NCBI RefSeq assembly: GCF_900174585.1
Contig: NZ_FWPT01000003.1
Location: forward strand, 248,001 to 312,000
Length of the DNA stretch: 64,000 nucleotides
From: Parendozoicomonas haliclonae
GTDB lineage: Bacteria > Pseudomonadota > Gammaproteobacteria > Pseudomonadales > Endozoicomonadaceae
Reading direction: 5' to 3'
Of the stretch, positions 1 to 8,724 are shown one piece after another; the first letter of the stretch is position 1, and every line of letters starts with the position of its first letter. Below the pieces are notes generated by a model, which had not been told where the DNA came from, searched no databases, and was given only the letters and a program-made list of their open reading frames with translations. A program made the position numbers and the translations under genes.

Positions 1-1
1 G

Positions 2-694
2 ATGTCGTCCGGTGCCGCCTGGAATGAGGACTATAGCAACCCGGACTCAGAAGTCCTGAAGATGGGCAGGCTGATGGCCGCAGGCGGCTCGCTGGATGAG
101 TTTATTGCAGAAATGAAGCCTGACCGCGAACCCGGCACATTTAACCAGTACAACTCGGCCGATACCCAGGTACTTGGTGCCCTGCTGGCCAAGACCACCG
201 GCCAATCACTGAACGACTATGCCGCAAAGAATATCTGGCAACCTCTGGGCATGGAACACCCTGGCTACTGGATTATTGATGATCACGGTCGGGCCATGGC
301 CTTCGGCGGCTTAAACGCCACTGCCCGGGACTATGCAAAGATTGGTGAGCTTTATCGCCACAACGGTAACTGGAATGGCCAACAGATTGTTTCCAGCCAG
401 TGGGTCACCGACTCAACCCGCGCCGATGCCCCTCACCTGCTGCCAGGAGACAACCCGCTATCTGACTACTCGCTCGGTTATGGATACCAGTGGTGGCTGA
501 TGGATGGCGATGAAGGGGAATATTCAGCCATCGGCGTTTATAACCAGTTTATTTACGTCAACCCCAGCCGGAACCTGACCATAGTGAAGCTTTCTGCCAA
601 CAGTGACTACGGCACGGATGATACCGAAGCCACTGCGAAAGAACTGGCAACCATCGAACTGTTCCGGGCAATCGGTCAAAATCTTACCAAGTAA
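2..694 (+). CDS. Serine hydrolase, beta-lactamase/EstB-NylB family (5' truncated)
   Basis: The frame is open to the left window edge, so this is the C-terminal 230 or so residues of a longer protein. The region with the SxxK nucleophile lies outside. Visible family features are the tyrosine motif in GTFNQYNSAD (the YxN element of class C beta-lactamase-like hydrolases), the segment NIWQPLGMEHPGYW typical of EstB/6-aminohexanoate-oligomer hydrolases, and GGLNATARDYAKIGELY. Such enzymes hydrolyse esters or amides, and their substrate cannot be read from sequence. A hairpin terminator follows the stop, so the gene ends a transcription unit. The family call is firm; the specific activity is unknown. 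Confidence 0.8.
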   Translation: MSSGAAWNEDYSNPDSEVLKMGRLMAAGGSLDEFIAEMKPDREPGTFNQYNSADTQVLGALLAKTTGQSLNDYAAKNIWQPLGMEHPGYWIIDDHGRAMAFGGLNATARDYAKIGELYRHNGNWNGQQIVSSQWVTDSTRADAPHLLPGDNPLSDYSLGYGYQWWLMDGDEGEYSAIGVYNQFIYVNPSRNLTIVKLSANSDYGTDDTEATAKELATIELFRAIGQNLTK

Positions 695-716
695 ATCAGC
701 TACCCCTTAGACTTAA

Positions 717-752
717 TGCGCAGGCTTGGAGAGTTCACAGCCTGCGCACTTT
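717..752. terminator. Bidirectional intrinsic terminator
   Basis: A 10-bp perfect inverted repeat, TGCGCAGGCT / AGCCTGCGCA (717-726 and 739-748), lies between the stops of two convergent genes. A short T-rich tract (CTTTCATT) follows on the plus side. Confidence 0.7.
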
Positions 753-754
753 CA

Positions 755-1663
755 TTAAGCGGCCTTTAAAACCCCTTTCTGCTGATAACGCTTCAGCCCC
801 ACCAAACCAATCGCTGCGAAAGTCTGCAGGGCTCCGTACAACAGCAGAGTGAACAGCATCATATCGCCGACCGGATCGGGCTGCCCTTCAACGGCGGGGA
901 ACAGCAACACCTTAACCATCAAACCAAGGTTGATATTGCGCACAACCACTTCCATATCAACCGCAATAGCATCACGCTGAGAGAGCCTCAGTACGCCCCA
1001 GGACACCAGCCAGCTTGCCAATGCCATCACCAGAATAAACAGAGCCATCAAAGCGACGTTAGTCAAACCAAAGACCTTAATATCCAGACGCCCGGAACTG
1101 GCTGCGCCGACAATAATCATCAGCAGGCCGAACATGGAAATCCGCACACACCATTTGGAGAAGACTTCTGCGGTACCCGGGAAGAAACGCAAATAGAGCA
1201 TACCCAGAGACAGAGGTAACAGCAGGTTCAAAGTAATCTCTTTCATAATCCGTCCGGTCGGCATTATAAAGTCTGCCGGCATATCCGCACTGATCAGCAG
1301 CCCCAGGATAAAGGGTGTTGTGACCAGACAGGCCAGCGTGGTGATTGCGGTAATCGCCACCGAGAGAGCCACGTTCCCCTTGGCAAAGTGGGTAAAGATA
1401 TTGGATGTGGAACCGCCCGGAATAGCCGCGATCATCGCCAAACCAAACGCCACACCACCAACAAGACCAAATGCAGCAATAAAGAAGAAAGTGATCAGCG
1501 GAACCAGCACCAGCTGAATCGCCAGACCACTGGTCACCGCTTTGGGCTCCAGAAGAATCTCACGAAAGTCTTTGGGGGTTAGCGTTGCACCCATGCCGAT
1601 CATGGCGGTTACCAACTGGAAGACAGAGAACCAGTATTCATTCTGGATATAAAAAGCGCCCAT
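755..1663 (-). CDS. Bile acid:sodium symporter (BASS) family protein
   Basis: A 302-residue integral membrane protein with about nine or ten hydrophobic segments. The segment IPGGSTSNIFTHFAKGNVALS (residues about 82-102) is the signature of the SBF/BASS fold: the discontinuous helix and the following NxxxxxxKGNxALS stretch that contribute to the sodium site. Bacterial members import organic anions such as pantoate, pyruvate or sulfonated compounds with sodium; the substrate here cannot be assigned. It is monocistronic, with 210 bp of AT-rich upstream sequence and a shared terminator after the stop. Confidence 0.88.
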   Translation of the reverse strand: MGAFYIQNEYWFSVFQLVTAMIGMGATLTPKDFREILLEPKAVTSGLAIQLVLVPLITFFFIAAFGLVGGVAFGLAMIAAIPGGSTSNIFTHFAKGNVALSVAITAITTLACLVTTPFILGLLISADMPADFIMPTGRIMKEITLNLLLPLSLGMLYLRFFPGTAEVFSKWCVRISMFGLLMIIVGAASSGRLDIKVFGLTNVALMALFILVMALASWLVSWGVLRLSQRDAIAVDMEVVVRNINLGLMVKVLLFPAVEGQPDPVGDMMLFTLLLYGALQTFAAIGLVGLKRYQQKGVLKAA

Positions 1664-1873
1664 ACATCACCTTATTATTGTTCTAGGCAGTGAGAATTCT
1701 GATGGATGATGATAAATCGCATAATTATCGCCACATCAGAAACAACAAGATCTCAAAGTTTTTATTCTTATGATTACAATGTCTGGGCACTCTCTGAGAA
1801 AAAGGAATTTAAGTCAAGCGCACCAGGTTCCAGCTAATCATTCACCAAAACCCGGCACAAGCGTCAGACAATA

Positions 1874-3667
1874 TCAGAACCAGCTGTTCTCCATATCCAG
1901 ACACGTCTGATCAAAACTCATCAGCACCTGAATATCCCGGTCAACCAAAGGAAGCTCCCAGACAAAGAAGTATTGCGCAGCCTGAATCTTGCCTTGATAA
2001 AAGGCCGTCTCTTCCTCACTGATGTCGCCATCCATCATGGCTCTGGCAATATTGGCCTGCTTCAGCCACTGCCAGGCGATCACCGTATGCCCTAACAAGT
2101 TCAGGTAGGCATGACTGTTAGCCAGCGACTGCTCCGGGGCCTTCTGAATCTTCCCGCCAATTCCCATTGTGACCTTAACGATACTGCCCATCACATCCCC
2201 CAATTTCTTTACCCATTCAGCAAAATCGGAATGAGCACCGGCCATGGTCGAACTGATCTCTTTGTGGAGAAGCTGCAAACCCTGTCCATTATGTTGCCAG
2301 AGCTTACGACCCAGCAGATCGAGTGACTGAATGCCATTGGTGCCTTCATGGATAGGATTCAGGCGATTATCCCGCCAGCACTGTTCAACCGGATACTCAC
2401 GGGTATAACCGGCCCCACCAAAGACCTGTATCGCCAGATCGTTAGCCTTAGGCCCATACTCCGAAGGCCAGGCCTTGAGAATTGGCGTCAGCAGATCAAG
2501 CAGCAGATGGGCTTCTTCTTTAACCTTGCCCTCACCGGTGTCACTGTCATCAATCAAACGAGCACCATAAAAGCACAGAGCCAATGCACCTTCCGTATAC
2601 GCCTTCTGAGCCAAAAGCATACGTTTTACATCGGCATGTTCGATAATGGGAACCGGTTCTGATTCCGGCGAGGGGTTTGTCACCAAACGTCCCTGTGGAC
2701 GTTCGCGTGCATACTCCAGTGAGTGCTGATAGCCACGGTAACCAATTGCTGCCGCCCCCATACCAACACCCAAACGAGCCTCATTCATCATCTGGAACAT
2801 ATACTTCAGACCATAGTGGGGCTCACCAATCAGATAGCCGACACACTCACCCTTTTCGCCGAAGTTCAGCGCTGTTGATGTCGTACCACGGTAACCCAAC
2901 TTGTGGAATAAACCGGCCAGCGCGACATCATTTCGCGTGGCTGGATTCCCGTTCTCATCCAGCAAAAACTTAGGGACAAGAAACAGGGATATCCCCTTAA
3001 CTCCGGCTGGCGCTCCTTCAATTTTCGCCAGCACCAGATGAACAATATTGTCACTCAGCTCATGGTCGCCAGCAGAGATATAAACCTTGTTGCCTTTTAT
3101 CCGATAGCTGCCGTCTTCTGCTGGAACGGCTTTGGTGCGAATATCGGCAAGGGAAGAACCGGCATGGGGCTCGGTCAGCGCCATGGTTCCAGTAAATCGA
3201 CCTGTCAGCATATGAGGGAAAAACTGCTGGCGTAGATTCTCTGAAGCAAAATTACGAATCAGACGGGCTGCCGCCATGGTCAGAAAAGGGTATCCGGATG
3301 TCGAGGGATTAGCAGCGGTAAACAGACTCATACAGGCAGACATTACGGTTTCCGGCAGCTGCATACCACCGTCGTCGTAATCATCGCGACCGGCCAGAAA
3401 GCCCGCTTCAGCAATCGTATCAAAGGCCACCTTCACTTCATCACGCATAGAAACCCGCTCGCCATCGAACTGCGGTTCCTGCTCATCAGCCAGACGGTTA
3501 TGTTCCACCAGCTTGTCACGGGCTATCTGTTCAGCGATATCAATAACAGAATCAAAGGTTTCCCGGGAATGCTCTGCAAATCGCTCTCTATCACACAGCG
3601 ACTCCACGTTTTGCATCTCATACAACTGGAAGGCCAGCTCGCGACGGGCTATCAAAATATCGGACAT
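1874..3667 (-). CDS. Acyl-CoA dehydrogenase, DmdC-like long form
   Basis: A 597-residue flavoprotein of the acyl-CoA dehydrogenase superfamily. It has the N-terminal helical domain, the FAD/substrate segment TMALTEPHAGSSLADIRT (about 160-177), the beta domain, and the helical C-terminal domain with HEGTNGIQSLDLLGRK. The extra C-terminal region (to residue 597) matches the long form seen in 3-methylmercaptopropionyl-CoA dehydrogenases (DmdC) and related beta-oxidation enzymes, as opposed to the 380-410-residue short form. It probably introduces the alpha-beta double bond into an acyl-CoA and passes electrons to ETF. The neighbourhood (LysR regulator and a second acyl-CoA dehydrogenase operon) supports fatty-acid catabolism. 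Whether its substrate is methylthiopropionyl-CoA cannot be decided here. Confidence 0.85.
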   Translation of the reverse strand: MSDILIARRELAFQLYEMQNVESLCDRERFAEHSRETFDSVIDIAEQIARDKLVEHNRLADEQEPQFDGERVSMRDEVKVAFDTIAEAGFLAGRDDYDDGGMQLPETVMSACMSLFTAANPSTSGYPFLTMAAARLIRNFASENLRQQFFPHMLTGRFTGTMALTEPHAGSSLADIRTKAVPAEDGSYRIKGNKVYISAGDHELSDNIVHLVLAKIEGAPAGVKGISLFLVPKFLLDENGNPATRNDVALAGLFHKLGYRGTTSTALNFGEKGECVGYLIGEPHYGLKYMFQMMNEARLGVGMGAAAIGYRGYQHSLEYARERPQGRLVTNPSPESEPVPIIEHADVKRMLLAQKAYTEGALALCFYGARLIDDSDTGEGKVKEEAHLLLDLLTPILKAWPSEYGPKANDLAIQVFGGAGYTREYPVEQCWRDNRLNPIHEGTNGIQSLDLLGRKLWQHNGQGLQLLHKEISSTMAGAHSDFAEWVKKLGDVMGSIVKVTMGIGGKIQKAPEQSLANSHAYLNLLGHTVIAWQWLKQANIARAMMDGDISEEETAFYQGKIQAAQYFFVWELPLVDRDIQVLMSFDQTCLDMENSWF

Positions 3668-3768
3668 GGGTGACCTGTTTTCTTGTTCTGATTTTGTTTT
3701 TTTGTGCGTAAGCCTTTTTTACTATTACTTGAAATCCCTTATCCAACGCAATTGGCAGAAATAAATTT

Positions 3769-4677
3769 TTACAACAAAGATACCGACAGCGCCTGAATAT
3801 GATGCCTCAGCCACTGCAATGCCGGGGCCTGCCCATTGCTGCTATGCCAATACAGATAGGAACTCACCTCAGGAACAGGGAATGGTGGTGCCAACACCTG
3901 CAGTTCCAGATCAGACGAAAGCTGTTGTGCATAATTTAACGGGAGTGTCAGCAAAAGATCAGAGGCCGCCACCACCAGACAGCCCGCTTTGTAATCCCTC
4001 GCTCGCAAAGCAATCGTCCTGCGCATCTCCTGACTGGCCAGAAACTGATCCTCATAGCCCAGCCCTTCCCTTCGGGAGGAGATCAACACATGCTTCTCCC
4101 GAAGATAACCTGCCATGCTAACCTCCCCATCGAGACGAGGATGGTTCTTACGTGCAACCACCACCATTGGTGCATGATCCAGCAACGTATAGTGAGTCAG
4201 TTCTCCCACAGGCAGCAAAACATCCACAGCCAGATCAATCTGTCCGGCCTGCAGCTCTTTTTCAATCAAACGCCGTTCCAGCTTAACGCTCTGGATAATC
4301 ACCTCCGGCGCCTGCTGCTGAAGTGAGGCCATCAGTGCTGGCAGCAGGGTAGACTCCATCGCCTCATGCATCGCCAATCGAAAGGTCTGCTGACTGGATG
4401 CCGGATCAAAAGACTCCCGCCCTCCCAGGGTTTTATCCAACTCGCTGAGTAACCGACGAAGTTCAGGTAAACGTTCACGGGTGTAGGGTGTTGGCTGCAA
4501 TCCCCGACCGGCCCGGATAAACAACGGATCACCCAGTTGCTCCCTTAACCGGCCAAGGGCATGACTGACCGCCGGCTGGGTTAAATTCAATTCTTTGGAG
4601 GCTTGCGTTAACGAGCCTGAAACCGCAATAGCTTCCAGCACCCGCAGCAGATTCAGATCCAGCCTTGATACATGCAT
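3769..4677 (-). CDS. LysR-family transcriptional regulator
   Basis: A 302-residue LysR regulator. The winged helix-turn-helix is at residues 5-65 (LNLLRVLEAIAVSGSLTQAS, LNLTQPAVSHALGRLREQLGD, LFIRAGRGLQPT). The effector-binding periplasmic-binding-protein-like domain fills the remainder. It is transcribed divergently from the acyl-CoA dehydrogenase operon that starts at 4776. The 98-bp space between them holds a perfect inverted repeat. By the usual LysR arrangement it probably controls that operon and perhaps the neighbouring dehydrogenase gene. The effector is unknown, but an acyl-CoA or hydroxyacid would fit. Confidence 0.9.
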   Translation of the reverse strand: MHVSRLDLNLLRVLEAIAVSGSLTQASKELNLTQPAVSHALGRLREQLGDPLFIRAGRGLQPTPYTRERLPELRRLLSELDKTLGGRESFDPASSQQTFRLAMHEAMESTLLPALMASLQQQAPEVIIQSVKLERRLIEKELQAGQIDLAVDVLLPVGELTHYTLLDHAPMVVVARKNHPRLDGEVSMAGYLREKHVLISSRREGLGYEDQFLASQEMRRTIALRARDYKAGCLVVAASDLLLTLPLNYAQQLSSDLELQVLAPPFPVPEVSSYLYWHSSNGQAPALQWLRHHIQALSVSLL

Positions 4678-4713
4678 ATTATTTATAATTAGAAATCAAA
4701 ACTATTCATTGGA

Positions 4714-4731
4714 TTCAGATTATTATCTGAA
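4714..4731. promoter_or_regulatory. Candidate LysR operator (inverted repeat)
   Basis: A perfect 7-bp inverted repeat, TTCAGAT-TATT-ATCTGAA, in the divergent promoter region between the LysR gene and the dehydrogenase operon. Position and symmetry fit an operator; binding is inferred. Confidence 0.5.
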
Positions 4732-4775
4732 GGAGCATGTCAGGCAATACTGCATAACAAGAAGAGACCAGAACT

Positions 4776-6008
4776 ATGGATTTCTCCCATTCCGCCAAAG
4801 CCCGGGACTATCTCCAGCGCACCCAGGCCTTTATGAACGACAAGGTACTGCCAGCTGAGGAGCAGTACTATCAGGCTCTCTCCACATCTGCAGATCATAA
4901 CGACTGGCAGCAGCCCGCGATTGTTGAGGAGCTGAAGGCTCAGGCTCGCAGTGAAGGCTTATGGAATATGTTTCTTCCCTGCGAGGAATGGGGTGCAGGT
5001 CTGACGAACGCAGAATACGCTCCTATCGCCGAAGCCAACGGCTGGAGTCTGATGGCCCCGGAAGTATTTAACTGCAATGCACCGGATACCGGCAACTCGG
5101 AAGTTCTTTGGAAATACGGCAGTGAAGAACAGAAAGAGCAGTGGCTGAAGCCATTGCTGGCCGGTGAGATTCGCTCTGCTTTCTGTATGACCGAGCCGGA
5201 TGTCGCTTCCAGTGATGCCACCAACATGGAAGCCACCTGCATTGTTGAGGGTGATGAAATTGTTCTGAATGGCCGCAAGTGGTGGAGCAGTGGTATCGGC
5301 CATCCAAACTGCAAGTTCGCTATCTTTATGGGCATTTCCAATCCTGACGCCGATCGCCATCACCGCCATGCCATGGTGTTGGTGCCTCTGGATACTCCAG
5401 GCATCAAGATTGAACGGATGCTGAGCGTGATGGGCGACTATGATGCGCCATTCGGCCATGGTGAAGTGTCGTTTACGGATGTTCGTCTACCATTGTCTGC
5501 CTTTATCGGTGGTCCGGGGCGTGGCTTCGAGATTGCCCAGGGGCGTTTGGGCCCTGGCCGTATTCATCACTGTATGCGTCTGATCGGTTCTGCAGAGAAA
5601 GCCCTGAAACTGCTGTGCGAACGCGGCATGACTCGCACTGCCTTTGGTAAGCCTCTGGTGAAGCTGAACGGTAACCCGGATGTTATCGCCAATGCCCGTA
5701 TCGGTATTGAACAGGCCCGCCTGCTAACCTTGAAAGCCGCCTGGCTGATGGATACCAAAGGCATTATGGGTGCCATGAGTGAGGTATCCCAAATCAAGGT
5801 TGTGGCTCCTAACGTGGCTCAACAGATTATTGATGCGGCTATTCAGATTCACGGCGGTGGTGGTTTATCCGATGATTTCCCGCTGACCCGCATGCTCGCT
5901 ATGGCCCGGGTTCTTCGCCTCGCCGATGGTCCGGATGAAGTTCACCGTGGTCTGATCGCCAAGTTTGAGCTGATGAAATATCGCCATCTGGCTCAGAAGA
6001 AGGGTTAA
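4776..6008 (+). CDS. Acyl-CoA dehydrogenase, ACAD10/11 (LvaC-like) type
   Basis: A 410-residue acyl-CoA dehydrogenase. It shows the flavin motif FCMTEPDVASSDATN (about residues 136-150), the KWWSSG substrate-pocket segment and the C-terminal IQIHGGGGLSDDFPL. These details resemble the dehydrogenase domain of ACAD10/ACAD11. It is first in an operon with an SDR 3 bp downstream and a kinase resembling the ACAD10/11 kinase domain. Known ACAD10/11 and bacterial Lva enzymes work on phosphorylated 4-hydroxyacyl-CoAs, so this operon may degrade 4-hydroxy fatty acids (inference from gene order). The ATG at 4776 follows the purine-rich AAGAAGAGACCAG. Confidence 0.88.
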   Translation: MDFSHSAKARDYLQRTQAFMNDKVLPAEEQYYQALSTSADHNDWQQPAIVEELKAQARSEGLWNMFLPCEEWGAGLTNAEYAPIAEANGWSLMAPEVFNCNAPDTGNSEVLWKYGSEEQKEQWLKPLLAGEIRSAFCMTEPDVASSDATNMEATCIVEGDEIVLNGRKWWSSGIGHPNCKFAIFMGISNPDADRHHRHAMVLVPLDTPGIKIERMLSVMGDYDAPFGHGEVSFTDVRLPLSAFIGGPGRGFEIAQGRLGPGRIHHCMRLIGSAEKALKLLCERGMTRTAFGKPLVKLNGNPDVIANARIGIEQARLLTLKAAWLMDTKGIMGAMSEVSQIKVVAPNVAQQIIDAAIQIHGGGGLSDDFPLTRMLAMARVLRLADGPDEVHRGLIAKFELMKYRHLAQKKG

Positions 6009-6011
6009 GCC

Positions 6012-6833
6012 ATGACGACTAAAAAAACAATAATTGTCACCGGTGGTGCCAGCGGCCTTGGCCGCGCGATCTGCGAGCGCTTTGGTAAAGCCGGCTATGC
6101 CGTCTGTGTTGCCGATATCAATCAGCAGCGGGGCGATGAAACCATTGCTGCACTGAGTGATATGGGTGTTGAAGCTTACTACCAGCCCTGCAATGTGCGC
6201 AGCTGGGAAGAGGTTGATGCTCTGGTCGAAAGCGCCAAAGAGCGCTGGGGTCATATTGACGTTATCGTCAACAATGCAGGTATCGCCTCCGGTGGACGTA
6301 TCGAAACCTCTACCCGGGATGAGTGGGATACTGTCGTTGATATTAACCTGATGGGTGTTGTGCGAGGCTGCCGGGCGATTACGCCTCTGTTTAAAGAACA
6401 GAAGTCCGGTCATATCGTCAACATTGCCTCCCTGGCCGGCATCGTGAATGCCCCGATGATGTCCAGCTATAACGCAACCAAAACGGCAGTTGTCGGTTTG
6501 TCGGAAACCCTGCGTTATGAACTGGCTCCCTTTGGCATCCATACCTCTGTCGTCTGCCCTGCTTTTTTCCAGACCAATCTGGGAGAATCCCTCAAGAGTG
6601 GCGACCCACATATGCAACGCGTGGTCGACAAACTGCTGGCCAGCTCCAGCGTGACGGCCGAGGATGTTGCCGAAGATACGTATAAGGCTGTGCAGAACAA
6701 AACCTTCTATGTTCTCACCCATAAGGAAGGCCGGATGCTTTGGCGTCTGAAGCGCTATCTTCCTTCCCTTTTCAAGTTCATGATCGACAAGGGATATAAA
6801 AAGAATCTGCAGAAGCAGGGAGTGAAGCTATGA
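6012..6833 (+). CDS. Short-chain dehydrogenase/reductase
   Basis: A classical SDR of 273 residues. It has the cofactor motif TGGASGLG (11-18), VNNAGIAS (about 90-97), the catalytic serine in NIASLAG and the active-site Tyr/Lys in SSYNATK. It starts 3 bp after the dehydrogenase stop and overlaps the next gene by 4 bp, so it is translationally coupled in the operon. It probably oxidises or reduces a hydroxyacyl intermediate with NAD(P); substrate and direction are unknown. The C-terminal extension (RYLPSLFKFMIDKGYKKNLQ) is amphipathic and basic and may touch a membrane. Confidence 0.88.
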   Translation: MTTKKTIIVTGGASGLGRAICERFGKAGYAVCVADINQQRGDETIAALSDMGVEAYYQPCNVRSWEEVDALVESAKERWGHIDVIVNNAGIASGGRIETSTRDEWDTVVDINLMGVVRGCRAITPLFKEQKSGHIVNIASLAGIVNAPMMSSYNATKTAVVGLSETLRYELAPFGIHTSVVCPAFFQTNLGESLKSGDPHMQRVVDKLLASSSVTAEDVAEDTYKAVQNKTFYVLTHKEGRMLWRLKRYLPSLFKFMIDKGYKKNLQKQGVKL

Positions 6834-7906
6834 GTGCCGAGAATAAGACACTGGTTGATCAACCCGGAGACGTGCGCTCCGGAGAAGAACTGGATCTGGC
6901 AGCACTGGACGCCTATATCCAGCAGCAGCTTCCTGAAGCCAAAGGCGAACTTCATGTACGCCAGTTTCCCGGTGGAGCTTCCAATCTGACCTACCTGGTC
7001 AGCAAGGGTTCTGATGAGTGGATTTTACGACGCCCTCCGTTTGGCGTGAAAGCGGCCTCAGCTCACGACATGAGCCGTGAGTATCGGGTGATGTCCGCGC
7101 TGCAGGATCATTACCCGGTTCCTAAAATGATCGCCTTCTGTGAAGACCAGAATGTGCTCGGCTGTGATTTCTATCTGATGGAACGTCTGAACGGCATTAT
7201 CCCGCGCACAAACCTGCCCAAGGGCATGACTCTAAGTGAGCAGAAAGGTCTTGAGTTGTGCATGAATGTCCTGAGGAAGTTCAGCGAGCTGCACAATATC
7301 GATATCAATCAGGCCGGTCTCACCGAGCTGGGCAAAGGTTCGGGTTATGTTCGCCGCCAGATTGAAGGATGGAGTGGCCGCTTCCGTAAATCCAAAACCG
7401 AGAATGTCCCGGATTTTGAAGCCGTGATGTCCTGGCTGGACAGCAAGCAGCCAGATGATGTCGGCACCTGCCTGATCCACAATGATTTCCGCTTTGATAA
7501 TGTGGTGCTGAATCCGGATAACCCCATGGAAGTCATCGGGGTACTGGACTGGGAGATGTGCACACTGGGCGATCCTCTGATGGATCTGGGCAACAGCCTG
7601 GCTTACTGGATTGAAGCGGACGATGAGCCACCGATGCAGATGTTCCGCCGTCAGCCTACCAACCTTCCCGGCATGCTGACCCGCAAGGAAGTGGTTGAGT
7701 GGTACTGTCAGGAAAATAATATTGAACTGAAATCCTTTGATTTTTATGAAGTCTATGGCCTGTTCCGGCTGGCAGTGATCATGCAGCAGATCTACTATCG
7801 CTTCCATCACGGTCAGACGCAGGATAAGCGCTTTGCTATGTTCCCAATGGCGATTACTTATCTGGAACAGCGCTGCCTGCGCCTGATTAAATCGTCGCAG
7901 ATATAA
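6830..7906 (+). CDS. APH-family kinase resembling the ACAD10/11 kinase domain (LvaA-like)
   Basis: A 358-residue member of the aminoglycoside-phosphotransferase/choline-kinase fold. It has the N-lobe segment FPGGASNLTYLV, the catalytic-loop Brenner motif LIHNDFRFDNVVLN (about residues 216-229), and the metal-binding VLDWEMCTLGDPLMDLG (about 238-254). This is the architecture of the N-terminal kinase of ACAD10/11 and of LvaA, which phosphorylates 4-hydroxyacyl-CoA. Antibiotic resistance is an unlikely role because the gene is embedded between a dehydrogenase/SDR pair and further lipid genes. It overlaps the upstream SDR by 4 bp (ATGA). Assignment to 4-hydroxyacyl-CoA is inference from family and context. 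Confidence 0.83.
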   Translation: MSAENKTLVDQPGDVRSGEELDLAALDAYIQQQLPEAKGELHVRQFPGGASNLTYLVSKGSDEWILRRPPFGVKAASAHDMSREYRVMSALQDHYPVPKMIAFCEDQNVLGCDFYLMERLNGIIPRTNLPKGMTLSEQKGLELCMNVLRKFSELHNIDINQAGLTELGKGSGYVRRQIEGWSGRFRKSKTENVPDFEAVMSWLDSKQPDDVGTCLIHNDFRFDNVVLNPDNPMEVIGVLDWEMCTLGDPLMDLGNSLAYWIEADDEPPMQMFRRQPTNLPGMLTRKEVVEWYCQENNIELKSFDFYEVYGLFRLAVIMQQIYYRFHHGQTQDKRFAMFPMAITYLEQRCLRLIKSSQI

Positions 7907-7991
7907 ACGCTTCCTGCTCAAGCGAAATCAGGACTAAGGTTGAAGAGCATTATTAATGCCAACCAACGACAACAAATAAGGAAGGAGAACA

Positions 7992-8693
7992 ATGGCCACT
8001 ATCTATCTGCTCCGCCACGGTCAGGCCTCCTTTGGCCAGCATGACTATGACCGTCTTTCCCCGCTGGGAGAACGTCAGGCCCTGATTACCGGAGAGTGGC
8101 TGGCCGCATTGGGCAAAACCTTCAAACTGGCGGGATGCGGTACGCTGTTGCGACAGCAGCAGACCCTGACTGGTGTACATTCCGGTATGGGCAATGCTGA
8201 CAAGGTGCCAGATCTGACGCTTCCCGGGCTCAATGAGCTGGATGTAGATGACCTGGTTCTGACCGCCAATCCGGAATATACCGATCGTAAAGCTCTGGAT
8301 GCTGCCATTGCCAAAATGCCGAACCCGGCACTGGCCTTTTTTGAAGCTTATCGCACCGCTCTCGCACGCTGGACGTCCGGGGAGCACGACAGCGAATATC
8401 AAGAGTCCTGGCCTCAGTTCAAAATCAGAACCCTGGATGCAATACAACAAACGGCCAGCAAACTGGGTGAGCATGATTCAGCAGTACTGGTCAGCTCCGG
8501 CGGAGCGATCTCTGCCATTATGCTGCAGCTGTTGAATATTCCGGATGACGAAGTATTCAATCTCAACCAGCAGATACACAACGCATCCATCACGATGATC
8601 AAAGTGCGCCGAGGCAAGCTTAGCCTGCACAGCTTTAACAGTTATGCTCACCTGGAAGTGAAAGGTGAACAAAAACTACTGACCCGAATTTAA
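7992..8693 (+). CDS. Histidine phosphatase (phosphoglycerate mutase-like) family protein
   Basis: A 233-residue protein with the RHG motif at residues 7-11 (LLRHGQASFG) that supplies the phospho-accepting histidine. The LLRQQQTLTG stretch takes the place of the conserved arginine loop. The position where most members carry the second catalytic histidine (VSHGG) reads VSSGGAIS here (about 171-177). It may therefore be a divergent or weakened phosphatase. It follows the kinase gene by 85 bp with a good ribosome site (AAGGAGAACA-ATG), so it belongs to the same catabolic operon. A role in dephosphorylating an intermediate is plausible but unproven. Confidence 0.82.
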   Translation: MATIYLLRHGQASFGQHDYDRLSPLGERQALITGEWLAALGKTFKLAGCGTLLRQQQTLTGVHSGMGNADKVPDLTLPGLNELDVDDLVLTANPEYTDRKALDAAIAKMPNPALAFFEAYRTALARWTSGEHDSEYQESWPQFKIRTLDAIQQTASKLGEHDSAVLVSSGGAISAIMLQLLNIPDDEVFNLNQQIHNASITMIKVRRGKLSLHSFNSYAHLEVKGEQKLLTRI

Positions 8694-8724
8694 ACCAGAT
8701 ATCACAATAACAAAGAGAAGAATC

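Noticed and set aside
6830-7906. Aminoglycoside resistance gene
   Set aside because: It has the APH fold, but operon context and kinase motifs fit the ACAD10/11-type acyl-CoA kinase group.
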